A program made the position numbers and the translations under genes. The notes under the pieces were generated by a model. That model was given only the letters and a program-made list of their open reading frames with translations. It was not told the origin of the DNA and did no database searches. Positions 28,988 to 37,585 of a stretch of 64,000 nucleotides of DNA are shown here, one piece after another. How positions within the stretch are numbered: the stretch's first letter is position 1; every line of letters begins with the position of its first letter. Origin of the DNA: Vibrio chagasii (lineage in GTDB: Bacteria; Pseudomonadota; Gammaproteobacteria; Enterobacterales; Vibrionaceae); the NCBI RefSeq assembly GCF_024347355.1, contig NZ_AP025465.1, positions 434,001 to 498,000 of the forward strand, given 5' to 3'.

Positions 28988-30346
28988 CTATCGAATTACG
29001 AGGTAGATGGTTCTATCGCCTCGCTGGATATTGAGTGCTAATACGCCTGGTTGTTTTTCAACAATCGCTCTAAATTCAGCGAGGTTCTTAACCGGCTGAC
29101 GGTTTACTCCAATGATGATGTCATCTTTCAGAAGTTGATAAGCTTCCGCTGGTGAACCTTGAGCAACGCTGGATACTTTCACGCCTGTTGCAGGGTCATT
29201 GCTAGTGGTGTTGGTAAGCTCGGCGCCAGTTAGCCCTTCGTGAAGCTTCTCGGCTTTGGTTTTGCTATTGGTTGACTCACCCAGCGTTACATCGAAGGTT
29301 TTATTCTTACCATCGCGAACGACACCTAACTCGATCTCTTTGCCTGCACCGAGCGTTGCGACTTTTGCTCTTAACTCGCTGAAGGTATCGATGCGCTTAC
29401 CATTAATAGAGACGATAATGTCACCCGCTTTTAATCCAGCGTCATCAGCGGCACTGTCTGGCACAACTTGGCTAACGAAGGCGCCTTTACTGGACTCGTA
29501 ACCTAATGCCTCTGCAAGCTCTGAGGTGATCTCACCACCTTGAACGCCAAGCATGCCGCGTTTAACTTCACCGAAATCGATAATCTGTTCTGTTAGGTTT
29601 TTCATCATGTTGGATGGAATTGCAAAGCCGATACCGACATTCCCTCCGTTAGGGCCAAGAATGGCTGTGTTGATACCAATCAGCTCGCCATTTAGGTTCA
29701 CTAGCGCACCACCTGAGTTACCGCTGTTGATTGCGGCATCGGTTTGAATGAAGTTTTCGAAGTTTTCGAGGTTGAGGCCGCTTCGTCCAAGTGCAGAAAC
29801 GATACCTGATGTCACGGTTTGGCCAAGTCCAAATGGGTTACCAATCGCCACAGTGAAATCACCGACTCTCAACTTATCGGAGTCTGCGAGTTTTATCTGA
29901 GTCAGGTTCTTGGCTTTTTCTAATTTTAAGAGGGCAATATCAGACATCTGGTCACCGCCGATAAGCTCAGCATCGTATTCTCGACCGTCATGAAGTCTTA
30001 CTTTGATATCGTCAGCACCATCAATTACATGGTAGTTGGTGACGATATGGCCTTTCTTGGCGTCAATGATCACGCCTGAGCCTAATCCACGAAATGGACG
30101 CTCACGTGTTTGCTCTGGGCCAAAAAAGAATTGGAATTGTTCAGGGATTTGCTGACGTTGTACCTGTTTGCCTTCAACGGCGATACTAACCACAGCGGGG
30201 GTCACTTGTTCAAGCATAGGCGCAAGGCTTGGTAATTGTTCATTACCTACACTTAATGGTAGTGCGGCGGTTGCTTGAATGGGGGTGATGATTGAACTTA
30301 AGCTTAAAGTCAGTACAGATAAAGCAAGCAAAGGTTTTTTCATCAT
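28988..30346 (-). CDS. degQ: Periplasmic HtrA-type serine endoprotease DegQ/DegP
   Basis: This is the soluble periplasmic protease-chaperone that degrades misfolded envelope proteins. The precursor of 452 residues starts MMKKPLLALSVLTLSLSSII (signal peptide), has the triad in TNYHVI, DIALL and GNSGGAL, and two PDZ domains in the C-terminal 190 residues. The length and position next to degS favour DegQ (E. coli 455), but this may be the only such enzyme and do the DegP job too. I chose ATG 30346 with AGAGGAG upstream; an adjacent ATG at 30343 is equally possible. A sigma-E-like promoter lies upstream. Confidence 0.93.
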   Translation of the reverse strand: MMKKPLLALSVLTLSLSSIITPIQATAALPLSVGNEQLPSLAPMLEQVTPAVVSIAVEGKQVQRQQIPEQFQFFFGPEQTRERPFRGLGSGVIIDAKKGHIVTNYHVIDGADDIKVRLHDGREYDAELIGGDQMSDIALLKLEKAKNLTQIKLADSDKLRVGDFTVAIGNPFGLGQTVTSGIVSALGRSGLNLENFENFIQTDAAINSGNSGGALVNLNGELIGINTAILGPNGGNVGIGFAIPSNMMKNLTEQIIDFGEVKRGMLGVQGGEITSELAEALGYESSKGAFVSQVVPDSAADDAGLKAGDIIVSINGKRIDTFSELRAKVATLGAGKEIELGVVRDGKNKTFDVTLGESTNSKTKAEKLHEGLTGAELTNTTSNDPATGVKVSSVAQGSPAEAYQLLKDDIIIGVNRQPVKNLAEFRAIVEKQPGVLALNIQRGDRTIYLVIR

Positions 30347-30425
30347 AAACTCCTCTCTAGTTAAGGTCTTACCCGTCTCATTACGTTTAATACGTATGAG
30401 AAGTTTCAAATGACCTGAGTGAAAG

Positions 30426-30453
30426 TTATGACTCAAAAACCTTTGTAAAGTTC
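30426..30453 (-). promoter_or_regulatory. Predicted sigma-E promoter of degQ
   Basis: On the minus strand GAACTT (30448-30453) is followed after exactly 16 bases by TCATAA (30426-30431). The E. coli degP sigma-E promoter, as I recall it, has GAACTT, 16 bases, then TCTGAA. It lies in the short gap after zapG and would give a leader of about 75 bases. Reading by eye only, but the -35 element and spacing are exact. Confidence 0.6.
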
Positions 30454-30470
30454 ACCTAAGTGTTAAATGT

Positions 30471-30926
30471 TTATGATGCTTTTGCAGTGACTACATCAGG
30501 AGCATCAATGATTTCTTTCTTCTGCTCGGTAAATAAACCAGTCGCACCATTCGCGTAATCTTTAGGTTGCTCTTCCAGTGCTGCTTCTTTGTTTGCCGAC
30601 TTTTCTTGTGGCTTTTCTGAATGAGCAGCCGCTGTCTTCACAAACGGGTTGTCTTGCTCTGGCAGGTTAGGGATCAGCTCAGAGCTGGTCTTTTCCATGT
30701 GTTGGTACAGTTTTGTGTAGTCCTTACCTAAGGTGTCCAACATCTCTGCTGATTTCGCAAAGTGATCAGCCAGCTCTTGTCGCTGCTGTTCAAGGGCAAA
30801 CTTTGCGCTATCTAATTCTTTCTGTACGTTCTTTTGCTTCTTGTATTCAGGTGTCATGAGACGAGAAATAGCGACCCCTAGAATAACTCCGACTAGTAAA
30901 CCGGCAATGGCATACATCCAAGGCAT
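30471..30926 (-). CDS. zapG: Z-ring associated protein ZapG (YhcB, DUF1043)
   Basis: The 151-residue protein has one N-terminal membrane helix (MYAIAGLLVGVILGVAISRL), a coiled coil about residues 30-85 (KKQKNVQKELDSAKFALEQQ and on), and a disordered acidic tail. That is the YhcB/ZapG layout; the E. coli protein links cell division, envelope growth and phospholipid supply. It lies upstream of degQ on the same strand and divergent from zapE, the same grouping as in E. coli. Confidence 0.88.
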   Translation of the reverse strand: MPWMYAIAGLLVGVILGVAISRLMTPEYKKQKNVQKELDSAKFALEQQRQELADHFAKSAEMLDTLGKDYTKLYQHMEKTSSELIPNLPEQDNPFVKTAAAHSEKPQEKSANKEAALEEQPKDYANGATGLFTEQKKEIIDAPDVVTAKAS

Positions 30927-31145
30927 AACAGCTCCTTATTATTGTTTTTTAACATGTTTGTTACTGCTTAGTTACACGTGCTACGGCTCCATGGTACTAT
31001 GAGAAAGCCGCAGTATAAAGAGAAATGCATGTGCGCTACTTAGCAGTTTAATGCTGCATTATTCGCCGCATAATGTCACGTCCCTTACTGTTTGAGCTTA
31101 ATTTTATTCGCTGTCTGATATCGCTTTCATTGTGGAAATGTCGTC

Positions 31146-32249
31146 ATGAATCCCGTCAAAAAATACGAACAAGATATAAAAGAGCATGGATTTCAAAGAG
31201 ATCCAGCACAAGAGCAAGCCGTTAAATCTTTAGATGAACTTTTTCATCAGTTCCAAGATTATGTGAATACTCCTATTCCTCAATTGACTCGATTTCAGAA
31301 ATTGCTCGGTAAAAAGCCAGAGCTACCAACGCCACCTAAAGGGCTCTACTTTTGGGGCGGTGTAGGGCGCGGTAAAACTTATCTGATGGATACGTTCTAC
31401 GATGCCTTACCGACCACTAAAAAAATGCGAGTGCACTTTCATCGTTTTATGTATCGAGTGCATGACGAATTAAAGGCGCTGGGCAATGTGAGTGATCCTC
31501 TGCCTTTGGTTGCTGATAAGTTGAAGCAAGAGGCGGACATTATCTGTTTCGATGAGTTCTTTGTTTCAGATATAACCGACGCGATGATCTTAGGAACCTT
31601 ATTCCAAGAGTTATTCGCACGAAACGTTATCTTAGTTGCGACCTCAAATATTCCTCCTGCAGACCTGTATCGTAATGGTCTACAACGTGCGCGTTTCTTA
31701 CCTGCGATTAAGCTGATTCAAGACAACTGTCATATTCTCAATGTAGACAGCGGCATTGATTATCGTCTACGTACCCTAGAGCAGGCTGAGATATATCACT
31801 ATCCACTCGATAGCCAAGCGAACATCAATCTTGAAAAGTACTACAACCAACTGGTTGGGGAAGATAAAGAGAGACTCAAGCAGATTGAAGTGAATCATCG
31901 TCAGTTAGCTGTTATCGAAGCAAGCGATGGCGTGTTGCATGGTACCTTTGCTCAGCTTTGTCAGTCGGCTCGAAGCCAGAATGATTATATTGAACTGTCG
32001 CGCGTTTACCACACGGTTCTCTTGGCTGATGTACTGCAAATGGGCGCGACTTCTGATGACGCAGCAAGACGTTTTATCGCACTAGTGGACGAGTTCTATG
32101 AGCGCAATGTAAAGCTGATTATTTCTGCGGAAGTAGAGCTTGAAAATTTATATACCCACGGCCAGCTAGAGTTCGAATTTAAACGTTGTCAGTCGCGTTT
32201 AATTGAAATGCAGAGCCATGAATATTTAGCAAAAGAGCACTTGAGTTAG
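31146..32249 (+). CDS. zapE: Cell division ATPase ZapE (AFG1 family)
   Basis: ZapE binds FtsZ and affects ring stability, especially under low oxygen or heat in E. coli. The 367-residue protein has Walker A GGVGRGKTYL near residue 76, Walker B ICFDEFFV near 135, sensor 1 in LVATSNIPP, and the conserved AFG1 segments HFHRFM and LYRNGLQR. The start ATG lies at 31146. It stands upstream of rplM-rpsI as in E. coli (yhcM). Confidence 0.93.
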   Translation: MNPVKKYEQDIKEHGFQRDPAQEQAVKSLDELFHQFQDYVNTPIPQLTRFQKLLGKKPELPTPPKGLYFWGGVGRGKTYLMDTFYDALPTTKKMRVHFHRFMYRVHDELKALGNVSDPLPLVADKLKQEADIICFDEFFVSDITDAMILGTLFQELFARNVILVATSNIPPADLYRNGLQRARFLPAIKLIQDNCHILNVDSGIDYRLRTLEQAEIYHYPLDSQANINLEKYYNQLVGEDKERLKQIEVNHRQLAVIEASDGVLHGTFAQLCQSARSQNDYIELSRVYHTVLLADVLQMGATSDDAARRFIALVDEFYERNVKLIISAEVELENLYTHGQLEFEFKRCQSRLIEMQSHEYLAKEHLS

Positions 32250-32331
32250 CTAGGATTATCTCGATTGAGAAGTAGAAATAAAAAAATCGTGATTTTGTTC
32301 AAAAAGAGGTGATTTTTTCTTCGCTCTTCTC

Positions 32332-32337
32332 TATAAT
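32332..32337 (+). promoter_or_regulatory. Candidate rplM-rpsI promoter (-10 box)
   Basis: A consensus TATAAT stands about 160 bases before the rplM start. The -35 region is weak, but the upstream 60 bases are A/T-rich and could act as an UP element, as at other ribosomal promoters. Confidence 0.45.
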
Positions 32338-32344
32338 CCTGCGA

Positions 32345-32496
32345 CCTACCGTTACTGCGGGCCTCTAACGATGAGTTAAATCACGTTATGCCAAGAGTTT
32401 TCCAACACTCGAAGGGGTGATGAATGGTGACTCTTAGACAGTGGGAATACGCGAGTATTCCTTAAGTGTAAATTTTTTAAATAGGTAATTATTAGC
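32345..32496 (+). promoter_or_regulatory. rplM leader, possibly an L13 autoregulatory structure
   Basis: The 150-base leader contains a seven-pair hairpin with a GCGA tetraloop (GGAATAC/GTATTCC, 32444-32461) and several shorter stems. In E. coli L13 represses its own rplM-rpsI mRNA through the leader. I infer a similar role here; the fold was judged by eye. Confidence 0.4.
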
Positions 32497-32925
32497 ATGA
32501 AAACTTTCGTTGCTAAACCAGAAACTGTAAAACGCGACTGGTATGTTGTAGACGCTGAAGGTAAAACTCTTGGTCGTCTAGCAAGTGAAATCGCTTCTCG
32601 CCTTCGTGGTAAGCACAAAGCAGAATACACTCCTCACGTAGACACTGGTGATTACATCATCGTTGTTAACGCTGAGAAAGTTGCTGTAACTGGTAACAAA
32701 GCTAAGGGTAAGGTTTACTACCGTCACTCTGAGTTCCCAGGTGGTCTTAAGTCTATCACTTTCGAAAAGCTGATCGACAAGAAACCAGAAATGGTTCTAG
32801 AACTAGCTGTTAAAGGTATGCTTCCACGTGGTCCTCTAGGCCGCGCTATGTACCGTAAGCTAAAAGTATACGCTGGTGCTGAGCACAACCATGTTGCTCA
32901 ACAACCACAAGTACTAGACATCTAA
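32497..32925 (+). CDS. rplM: 50S ribosomal protein L13
   Basis: The 142-residue protein is the full length of E. coli L13 and matches it closely, starting [20 protein letters not shown], with the conserved [20 protein letters not shown] near the end. L13 is an early-binding large-subunit protein. It forms a two-gene operon with rpsI, 15 bases downstream. Confidence 0.98.
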   Translation: MKTFVAKPETVKRDWYVVDAEGKTLGRLASEIASRLRGKHKAEYTPHVDTGDYIIVVNAEKVAVTGNKAKGKVYYRHSEFPGGLKSITFEKLIDKKPEMVLELAVKGMLPRGPLGRAMYRKLKVYAGAEHNHVAQQPQVLDI

Positions 32926-32940
32926 TTGGGGATTATGAAA

Positions 32941-33333
32941 ATGGCAGAGAATCAATACTACGGCACTGGTCGTCGCAAAAGCTCAGCAGCTCGTGTTTTC
33001 ATCAAACCAGGTTCTGGTGAGATCGTAATCAACAAGCGTAGCCTTGATGTTTACTTCGGTCGTCCAACTTCTCGTATGGTTGTTAAGCAACCTCTTGAGC
33101 TAGTTGAACTAACTGAGAAACTTGACCTTTACATCACTGTTTCTGGTGGTGGTATTTCTGGTCAAGCTGGCGCAATTCGCCACGGTATCACTCGCGCTCT
33201 TATGGAGTACGATGAAACTCTACGTCCTGCTCTACGTGCAGCTGGCTACGTTACTCGTGACGCTCGTTGCGTTGAACGTAAGAAAGTTGGTCTACGTAAA
33301 GCACGTCGTAAACCTCAATTCTCTAAGCGTTAA
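32941..33333 (+). CDS. rpsI: 30S ribosomal protein S9
   Basis: The 130-residue protein begins [20 protein letters not shown], identical in pattern to E. coli S9, and ends with the basic tail RRKPQFSKR that reaches the ribosomal P site. I chose the ATG at 32941: GGGGA at 32928-32932 is eight bases upstream, while the ATG at 32935 is too close to it. A terminator follows 55 bases after the stop. Confidence 0.98.
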   Translation: MAENQYYGTGRRKSSAARVFIKPGSGEIVINKRSLDVYFGRPTSRMVVKQPLELVELTEKLDLYITVSGGGISGQAGAIRHGITRALMEYDETLRPALRAAGYVTRDARCVERKKVGLRKARRKPQFSKR

Positions 33334-33387
33334 TTTTTCTTTACGAAAAAGTATACGCTCCCAGTTTTATTACTGGAATTGTGGTTC

Positions 33388-33414
33388 AAAGCTCGGCTAT
33401 ATGCCGGGCTTTTT
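33388..33414 (+). terminator. Terminator of rplM-rpsI
   Basis: AAGCTCGGC pairs with GCCGGGCTT (one G-U pair) around a five-base loop, then a T-run. Confidence 0.85.
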
Positions 33415-33538
33415 GTTTTTCTCCCCCCTGCTAAATGCTTTTCCCCTCTCGTTTTATTTCCAAATTCTTGTATTTTGAAAGCTTTTGTAACTCAATGTGC
33501 GCTTTGCCTCATGATTGTTACAAAAAGGTAGCTTTATC

Positions 33539-33567
33539 TTGTCAAAAAGTAGGGTTTTATTTATCAT
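33539..33567 (+). promoter_or_regulatory. Promoter of petABC
   Basis: TTGTCA (33539-33544) and TATCAT (33562-33567) are separated by the ideal 17 bases; each matches the sigma-70 consensus at five of six positions. It lies about 100 bases before petA. Confidence 0.6.
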
Positions 33568-33664
33568 TTGCCGTCAATAAATAGAACTAAATACATATTT
33601 TGTTAGCCATGCTCTTTAATCGGAATAATTTTAATCCACAAGGAGCAAATGGGAGAATGTTTGG

Positions 33665-34255
33665 ATGAGCAACGCGCCTTTAAATAACGGTCGCAGGCGT
33701 TTCTTAACCGCAACAACAGCCGTTGTTGGTGGTTTGGGAGCTGCTGCTGTAGCCGTGCCTTTTATTAAATCATGGAATCCGAGTGCCAAGGCGAAAGCTG
33801 CGGGTGCACCGGTGGAAGTGGAAGTCAGCAAGTTAGAACCGGGACAAATGGTTCGTGTCGAGTGGCAAGGTAAACCTGTCTGGGTTGTACGCCGTGCTGA
33901 GTCGGTACTAGAAAACCTAAAATCTATCGGTGGTCAACTTCGTGATCCTCAATCTGAAACTGAACAACAACCAGAATACGCACAGAACGAATTCCGTTCA
34001 ATTAAGCCGGAATTCTTCGTTGCTGTTGGTTTCTGTACGCACTTAGGTTGTTCTCCGACTTATCTACCAGATTCTTTCGCAGAACAAGTACAAGGTGTTA
34101 AGTCTGGTTTCTTCTGTCCGTGTCATGGTTCGAAATTTGATATGGCTGGTCGAGTATTCCAAGGCGTGCCTGCACCATTGAACCTTGTTGTGCCAAAGCA
34201 TATGTATTTAAGCGACACCAAGATCCTGATCGGTATTGACGAGGGAGATGCATAA
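33665..34255 (+). CDS. petA: Ubiquinol-cytochrome c reductase iron-sulfur (Rieske) subunit
   Basis: The Rieske protein passes electrons from ubiquinol to cytochrome c1 in the bc1 complex. The 196-residue protein has a twin-arginine export signal and anchor (NNGRRRFLTATTAVVGGLG) and the [2Fe-2S] ligand motifs CTHLGC and CPCHGS. GGGAG lies nine bases before the ATG. It is the first gene of petABC; its stop overlaps the petB start by one base. Confidence 0.96.
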   Translation: MSNAPLNNGRRRFLTATTAVVGGLGAAAVAVPFIKSWNPSAKAKAAGAPVEVEVSKLEPGQMVRVEWQGKPVWVVRRAESVLENLKSIGGQLRDPQSETEQQPEYAQNEFRSIKPEFFVAVGFCTHLGCSPTYLPDSFAEQVQGVKSGFFCPCHGSKFDMAGRVFQGVPAPLNLVVPKHMYLSDTKILIGIDEGDA

Positions 34256-35520
34256 TGCAAGGACTACTAGACTGGGTTGAAAAACGTATACCCGCGATGA
34301 ATGCTTACAAAAAGCACTTATCTGAATACCCAATGCCTAAGAACTTTAACTTTTGGTACCTTTTCGGTTCTTTGGCAATGTTGGTATTGGTTAACCAAAT
34401 CCTGACTGGTATTTGGTTAACAATGAACTACGTACCGTCTGGTGATGGTGCGTTTGCTTCAGTTGAATACATCATGCGTGACGTAGAATACGGTTGGTTA
34501 CTACGTTACATGCACTCGACGGGTGCTTCGGCATTCTTCGTAGTTATCTACCTGCACATGTTCCGTGGTCTAATCTACGGTTCTTACCAAAAACCTCGTG
34601 AGTTACTTTGGATCTTCGGTATGTTGATCTTCTTGGTGCTTATGGCCGAGGCTTTCATGGGTTACCTACTCCCATGGGGTCAAATGTCTTACTGGGGTGC
34701 TCAGGTAATCATTTCTCTGTTTGGTGCGATTCCTGTTATCGGTGATGACCTAACGCTTTGGATCCGTGGTGATTACATCATCTCTGGTGCAACGTTGAAC
34801 CGTTTCTTCGCACTGCACGTTATCGCGCTACCAATCGTACTTCTACTGCTTATCGTACTTCACGTACTAGCACTGCACGAGGTTGGTTCGAATAACCCAG
34901 ACGGTATCGAGACTAAACTTCCTAAGGGTACAATGGGCGACGGCTACAAAACTCAGTTCCCATTCCACAAGGATTATACGAAGAAATACGACATCATCGA
35001 CTCTATTCCTTTCCACCCATACGGGACTGTGAAAGATATGGTAGGTGTTGCTGGTTTTCTATTCTTGTTCTGTTACGTGCTGTTCTTCAACCCTGAAATG
35101 GGTGGATATTTCCTTGAGCCGCCTAACTTTGAAGCTGCGAACCCACTGAAGACACCTGAGCACATCGCTCCTGTATGGTACTTTACGCCTTTCTACGCAG
35201 TCCTACGTGCGGTTCCTGACAAGCTGCTAGGTGTTGTAGCGATGGGCGCATCAATTGTTGTGCTATTCCTACTACCGTGGTTTGACCGTTGTAAAGTACG
35301 TTCGTACCGTTACCGTAGCAAATTGCATTTGATCAATATCATCCAATTCACAATAAGCTTTATTGCGCTTGGTGTACTTGGTGCGCTTCCAGCAACGCCA
35401 ACTTACACGCTACTAGCACAAATCTTTAGCTTAGGTTACTTCATGTTCTTCGTTCTACTGTGGTTCTACAGTAAAAATGAAGCGACGAAACCATTACCAG
35501 AAAGGGTGACATTCAAATGA
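34255..35520 (+). CDS. petB: Ubiquinol-cytochrome c reductase cytochrome b subunit
   Basis: The 421-residue membrane subunit has eight or nine hydrophobic helices, the b-heme histidines (YMHSTGASAFFVVIYLHMFRG and FFALHVIALP with HVLALHEVGS), and the ubiquinol-site PEWY-like motif, here PVWYFTPFYA. It is a single-chain mitochondrial-type cytochrome b, not the split b6/subunit IV. It overlaps petA and petC by one and four bases respectively. Confidence 0.97.
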   Translation: MQGLLDWVEKRIPAMNAYKKHLSEYPMPKNFNFWYLFGSLAMLVLVNQILTGIWLTMNYVPSGDGAFASVEYIMRDVEYGWLLRYMHSTGASAFFVVIYLHMFRGLIYGSYQKPRELLWIFGMLIFLVLMAEAFMGYLLPWGQMSYWGAQVIISLFGAIPVIGDDLTLWIRGDYIISGATLNRFFALHVIALPIVLLLLIVLHVLALHEVGSNNPDGIETKLPKGTMGDGYKTQFPFHKDYTKKYDIIDSIPFHPYGTVKDMVGVAGFLFLFCYVLFFNPEMGGYFLEPPNFEAANPLKTPEHIAPVWYFTPFYAVLRAVPDKLLGVVAMGASIVVLFLLPWFDRCKVRSYRYRSKLHLINIIQFTISFIALGVLGALPATPTYTLLAQIFSLGYFMFFVLLWFYSKNEATKPLPERVTFK

Positions 35521-36254
35521 AAAAGTGGATTGTAATTTTATTCGCTATGTTGCCGTCTTTGGCGATGGCAGCGGGTGCAAACGTACCATTAGACAAAGCG
35601 AACAATGACTTAACGGACAAAGCCTCATTGCAAAATGGCGCTAAGATGTTCATGAACTACTGTTTCGGTTGTCACTCGACGCAGTACCAACGTTATGAAC
35701 GTGTTGCGAATGACTTAGAGATCCCTGTAGATCTAATGAAAGAAAATCTGATTTTCGACCCTGAAGCGAAAATTGGTAGCTTAATGGTTAATGCGATGCC
35801 TTCTGAGCAAGCGGCAAGTTGGTTTGGTGCTCCGCCACCAGATCTAACTTTGGTTGCTCGTGTTCGTGGGGCAGATTGGCTATACACGTACCTTCGTACT
35901 TTCTATGAAGACCCGTCTCGTCCATTTGGCGTGAACAACATTGTTTTCCCAAGTGTTGGTATGCCGCACGTTCTTGAAGAGCTGCAAGGTATCCCTACAC
36001 CAATCTACGATACTCACATTGTAGATGGCGAAGAAGTAACAGTGGTTGTTGCTACTGAGACTGATGGCTCTGGTGAACTAAGTGCTGGTGAATACGATGA
36101 AGCGGTTCGCGACCTAGTTAACTTCCTAGTTTACTCGGGCGACCCTGTTCAACTTGAGCGTCATGCTCTGGGTTGGTGGGTAATGGCTTTCTTAGTAATC
36201 TTCACTATCATTGTGATTCTGCTGAAGAAAGAGTATTGGCGTGATGTGCACTAA
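35517..36254 (+). CDS. petC: Ubiquinol-cytochrome c reductase cytochrome c1 subunit
   Basis: Cytochrome c1 carries electrons from the Rieske centre to soluble cytochrome c. The 245-residue precursor has a signal peptide (MKKWIVILFAMLPSLAMA), the c-heme motif CFGCH near residue 50, a methionine ligand candidate in VGMPHVLEE, and a C-terminal membrane anchor (WWVMAFLVIFTIIVILL). It overlaps the petB stop by four bases (ATGA). Confidence 0.96.
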   Translation: MKKWIVILFAMLPSLAMAAGANVPLDKANNDLTDKASLQNGAKMFMNYCFGCHSTQYQRYERVANDLEIPVDLMKENLIFDPEAKIGSLMVNAMPSEQAASWFGAPPPDLTLVARVRGADWLYTYLRTFYEDPSRPFGVNNIVFPSVGMPHVLEELQGIPTPIYDTHIVDGEEVTVVVATETDGSGELSAGEYDEAVRDLVNFLVYSGDPVQLERHALGWWVMAFLVIFTIIVILLKKEYWRDVH

Positions 36255-36257
36255 TTG

Positions 36258-36266
36258 TGCTATAAT
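36258..36266 (+). promoter_or_regulatory. Extended -10 promoter upstream of sspA
   Basis: TGCTATAAT is a perfect extended -10 element, four bases after the petC stop codon. No good -35 box is seen. It drives towards sspA, but a terminator (36298-36327) lies between them. Confidence 0.55.
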
Positions 36267-36297
36267 ACCTTGCTAATTTCCAAATTATGTTAATGTT

Positions 36298-36327
36298 CAA
36301 TGGAGGCTTTAGGCCTCCATTGTTTTT
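36298..36327 (+). terminator. Terminator between petC and sspA
   Basis: CAATGGAGGC (36298-36307) pairs perfectly with GCCTCCATTG (36313-36322), followed by TTTTT. Only 24 bases remain between it and the sspA start, too few for a promoter, so sspA must be transcribed through it. Confidence 0.82.
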
Positions 36328-36351
36328 ATTTAAAGTGTACTGGAGGGCTCC

Positions 36352-36987
36352 ATGGCTGTAGCTGCCAATAAACGTTCTGTAATGACTCTTTTCTCAAGTG
36401 CTTCTGATATGTATAGCCATCAGGTGCGCATCGTTCTTGCTGAAAAAGGCGTAAGTGTTGAAGTTGAGTTGGTTGATGAAAAAAATCTTCCAGCAGAGCT
36501 TGTTGAACTGAACCCGTACAAATCAGTACCAACTCTTGTTGATCGTGAGCTTGCTCTTTACGACTCTAAGATCATCATGGAATACCTAGATGAGCGTTTT
36601 CCTCATCCACCATTGATGCCTGTATACCCGGTTGCTCGTGGTAATAGCCGTCTAATGATGTACCGTATTGAGCGCAACTGGTACTCAGTTGCAGAGAAGA
36701 TCGTTAAAGGCAACGCTGAAGAATCTGAAGCGGCACGTACTAAACTACGTAACGATCTACTGACTCTAGCTCCTATCTTCGCAGAGTACGAGTACTTCAT
36801 GAGCGAAGAATTCAGCCTAATCGATTGCTACCTTGCTCCGCTACTATGGCGTTTACCTGAGCTTGGTATCGAGCTAATTGGCCCGGGTTCTAAAGAACTT
36901 AAAGTTTACATGAACCGCGTATTTGAACGTGATTCATTCCTAGCTTCTTTAACGGAAGCTGAGCGCGAGATGCGACTAGTTCGCTAA
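36352..36987 (+). CDS. sspA: Stringent starvation protein A SspA
   Basis: SspA is an RNA polymerase-associated protein with a glutathione-transferase fold but no GST activity; it controls stationary-phase and acid-resistance genes in E. coli. The 211-residue protein has the thioredoxin-like N-terminus (MTLFSSASDMYSHQVRIVLA), NPYKSVPTLVDRELALYDS and the family's conserved PHPPLMPVYPV surface loop. GGAGGG lies five bases before the ATG. sspB follows after five bases. Confidence 0.95.
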   Translation: MAVAANKRSVMTLFSSASDMYSHQVRIVLAEKGVSVEVELVDEKNLPAELVELNPYKSVPTLVDRELALYDSKIIMEYLDERFPHPPLMPVYPVARGNSRLMMYRIERNWYSVAEKIVKGNAEESEAARTKLRNDLLTLAPIFAEYEYFMSEEFSLIDCYLAPLLWRLPELGIELIGPGSKELKVYMNRVFERDSFLASLTEAEREMRLVR

Positions 36988-36992
36988 GCGTT

Positions 36993-37487
36993 ATGGATAT
37001 CTCAAATATGACACCACGCCGACCATACATGCTTCGTGCATTCTATGATTGGCTGGTTGATAACGAATTGACTCCACACCTTGTAGTTGAAGCAACACTA
37101 CCAGGCGTGCGAGTTCCAGAAGAGTTTGTTCAAGACGGTCAGATCATTCTGAACATCGCACCTCGTGCAGTTGGACAACTTGAGCTGGGTAACGAAGCTG
37201 TGACGTTTAGCGCTCGTTTTAGTGGTCGTCCTCACTCTGTGATCGTTCCACTTTATGCTGTACAAGCGATTTACGCTCGTGAGAATGGTGCAGGTACCAT
37301 GTTTGAACCTGAAGAGGCTTACATGGAATCGTTCGAAGAAGGGATAGAAGAAAGTCCTTTCGAAGAGCCAGAAAAAGGCCCATCTTTGAGTGTTGCAACG
37401 GCGGAACCAGAAGCTGAAGAGCCAGACTCAGATCCTGAGCCACCTCGCCCGGCGAAAGGTCGTCCAAGCCTTCGTGTTATCAAATAA
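36993..37487 (+). CDS. sspB: ClpXP protease specificity-enhancing factor SspB
   Basis: SspB delivers ssrA-tagged proteins from stalled ribosomes to ClpXP. The 164-residue protein has the substrate-binding domain (about 1-110, with PRRPYMLRAFYDWLVDNELT and FSARFSGRPH), a flexible acidic linker, and the C-terminal ClpX-binding tail RPSLRVIK, equivalent to the E. coli tail. All functional parts appear present. The start is placed at the ATG at 36993, five bases after sspA. Confidence 0.95.
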   Translation: MDISNMTPRRPYMLRAFYDWLVDNELTPHLVVEATLPGVRVPEEFVQDGQIILNIAPRAVGQLELGNEAVTFSARFSGRPHSVIVPLYAVQAIYARENGAGTMFEPEEAYMESFEEGIEESPFEEPEKGPSLSVATAEPEAEEPDSDPEPPRPAKGRPSLRVIK

Positions 37488-37512
37488 CGTTAGTTATAAG
37501 TAACGACTCAAT

Positions 37513-37541
37513 AAAAAGCAGCGACTCATCGCTGCTTTTTT
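37513..37541. terminator. Bidirectional terminator between sspB and dolP
   Basis: AAAAAGCAGCGA (37513-37524) pairs with TCGCTGCTTTTT (37529-37540) around CTCA, with A and T runs on either side, serving both converging genes. Confidence 0.88.
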
Positions 37542-37585
37542 CTTTTCTGTTACCTGCTGATTTCTTTGCAGTTTTAGCTTAATCG

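Larger units (their letters stand above)
33334..33664. other. 331-base gap between rpsI and petA
   Basis: The gap holds the rplM-rpsI terminator (33388-33414), a good promoter for the cytochrome bc1 operon (33539-33567), and about 90 bases of A/T-rich leader. I see no further gene. A 12-codon reading frame from the ATG at 33649, with AAGGAG upstream, overlaps the petA start in another frame; I do not call it a gene. Confidence 0.6.

Noticed and set aside
33122..33478. A 118-codon hydrophobic frame overlapping rpsI and its terminator
   Set aside because: Out-of-frame reading of rpsI continuing through the terminator hairpin; not plausible as a gene.
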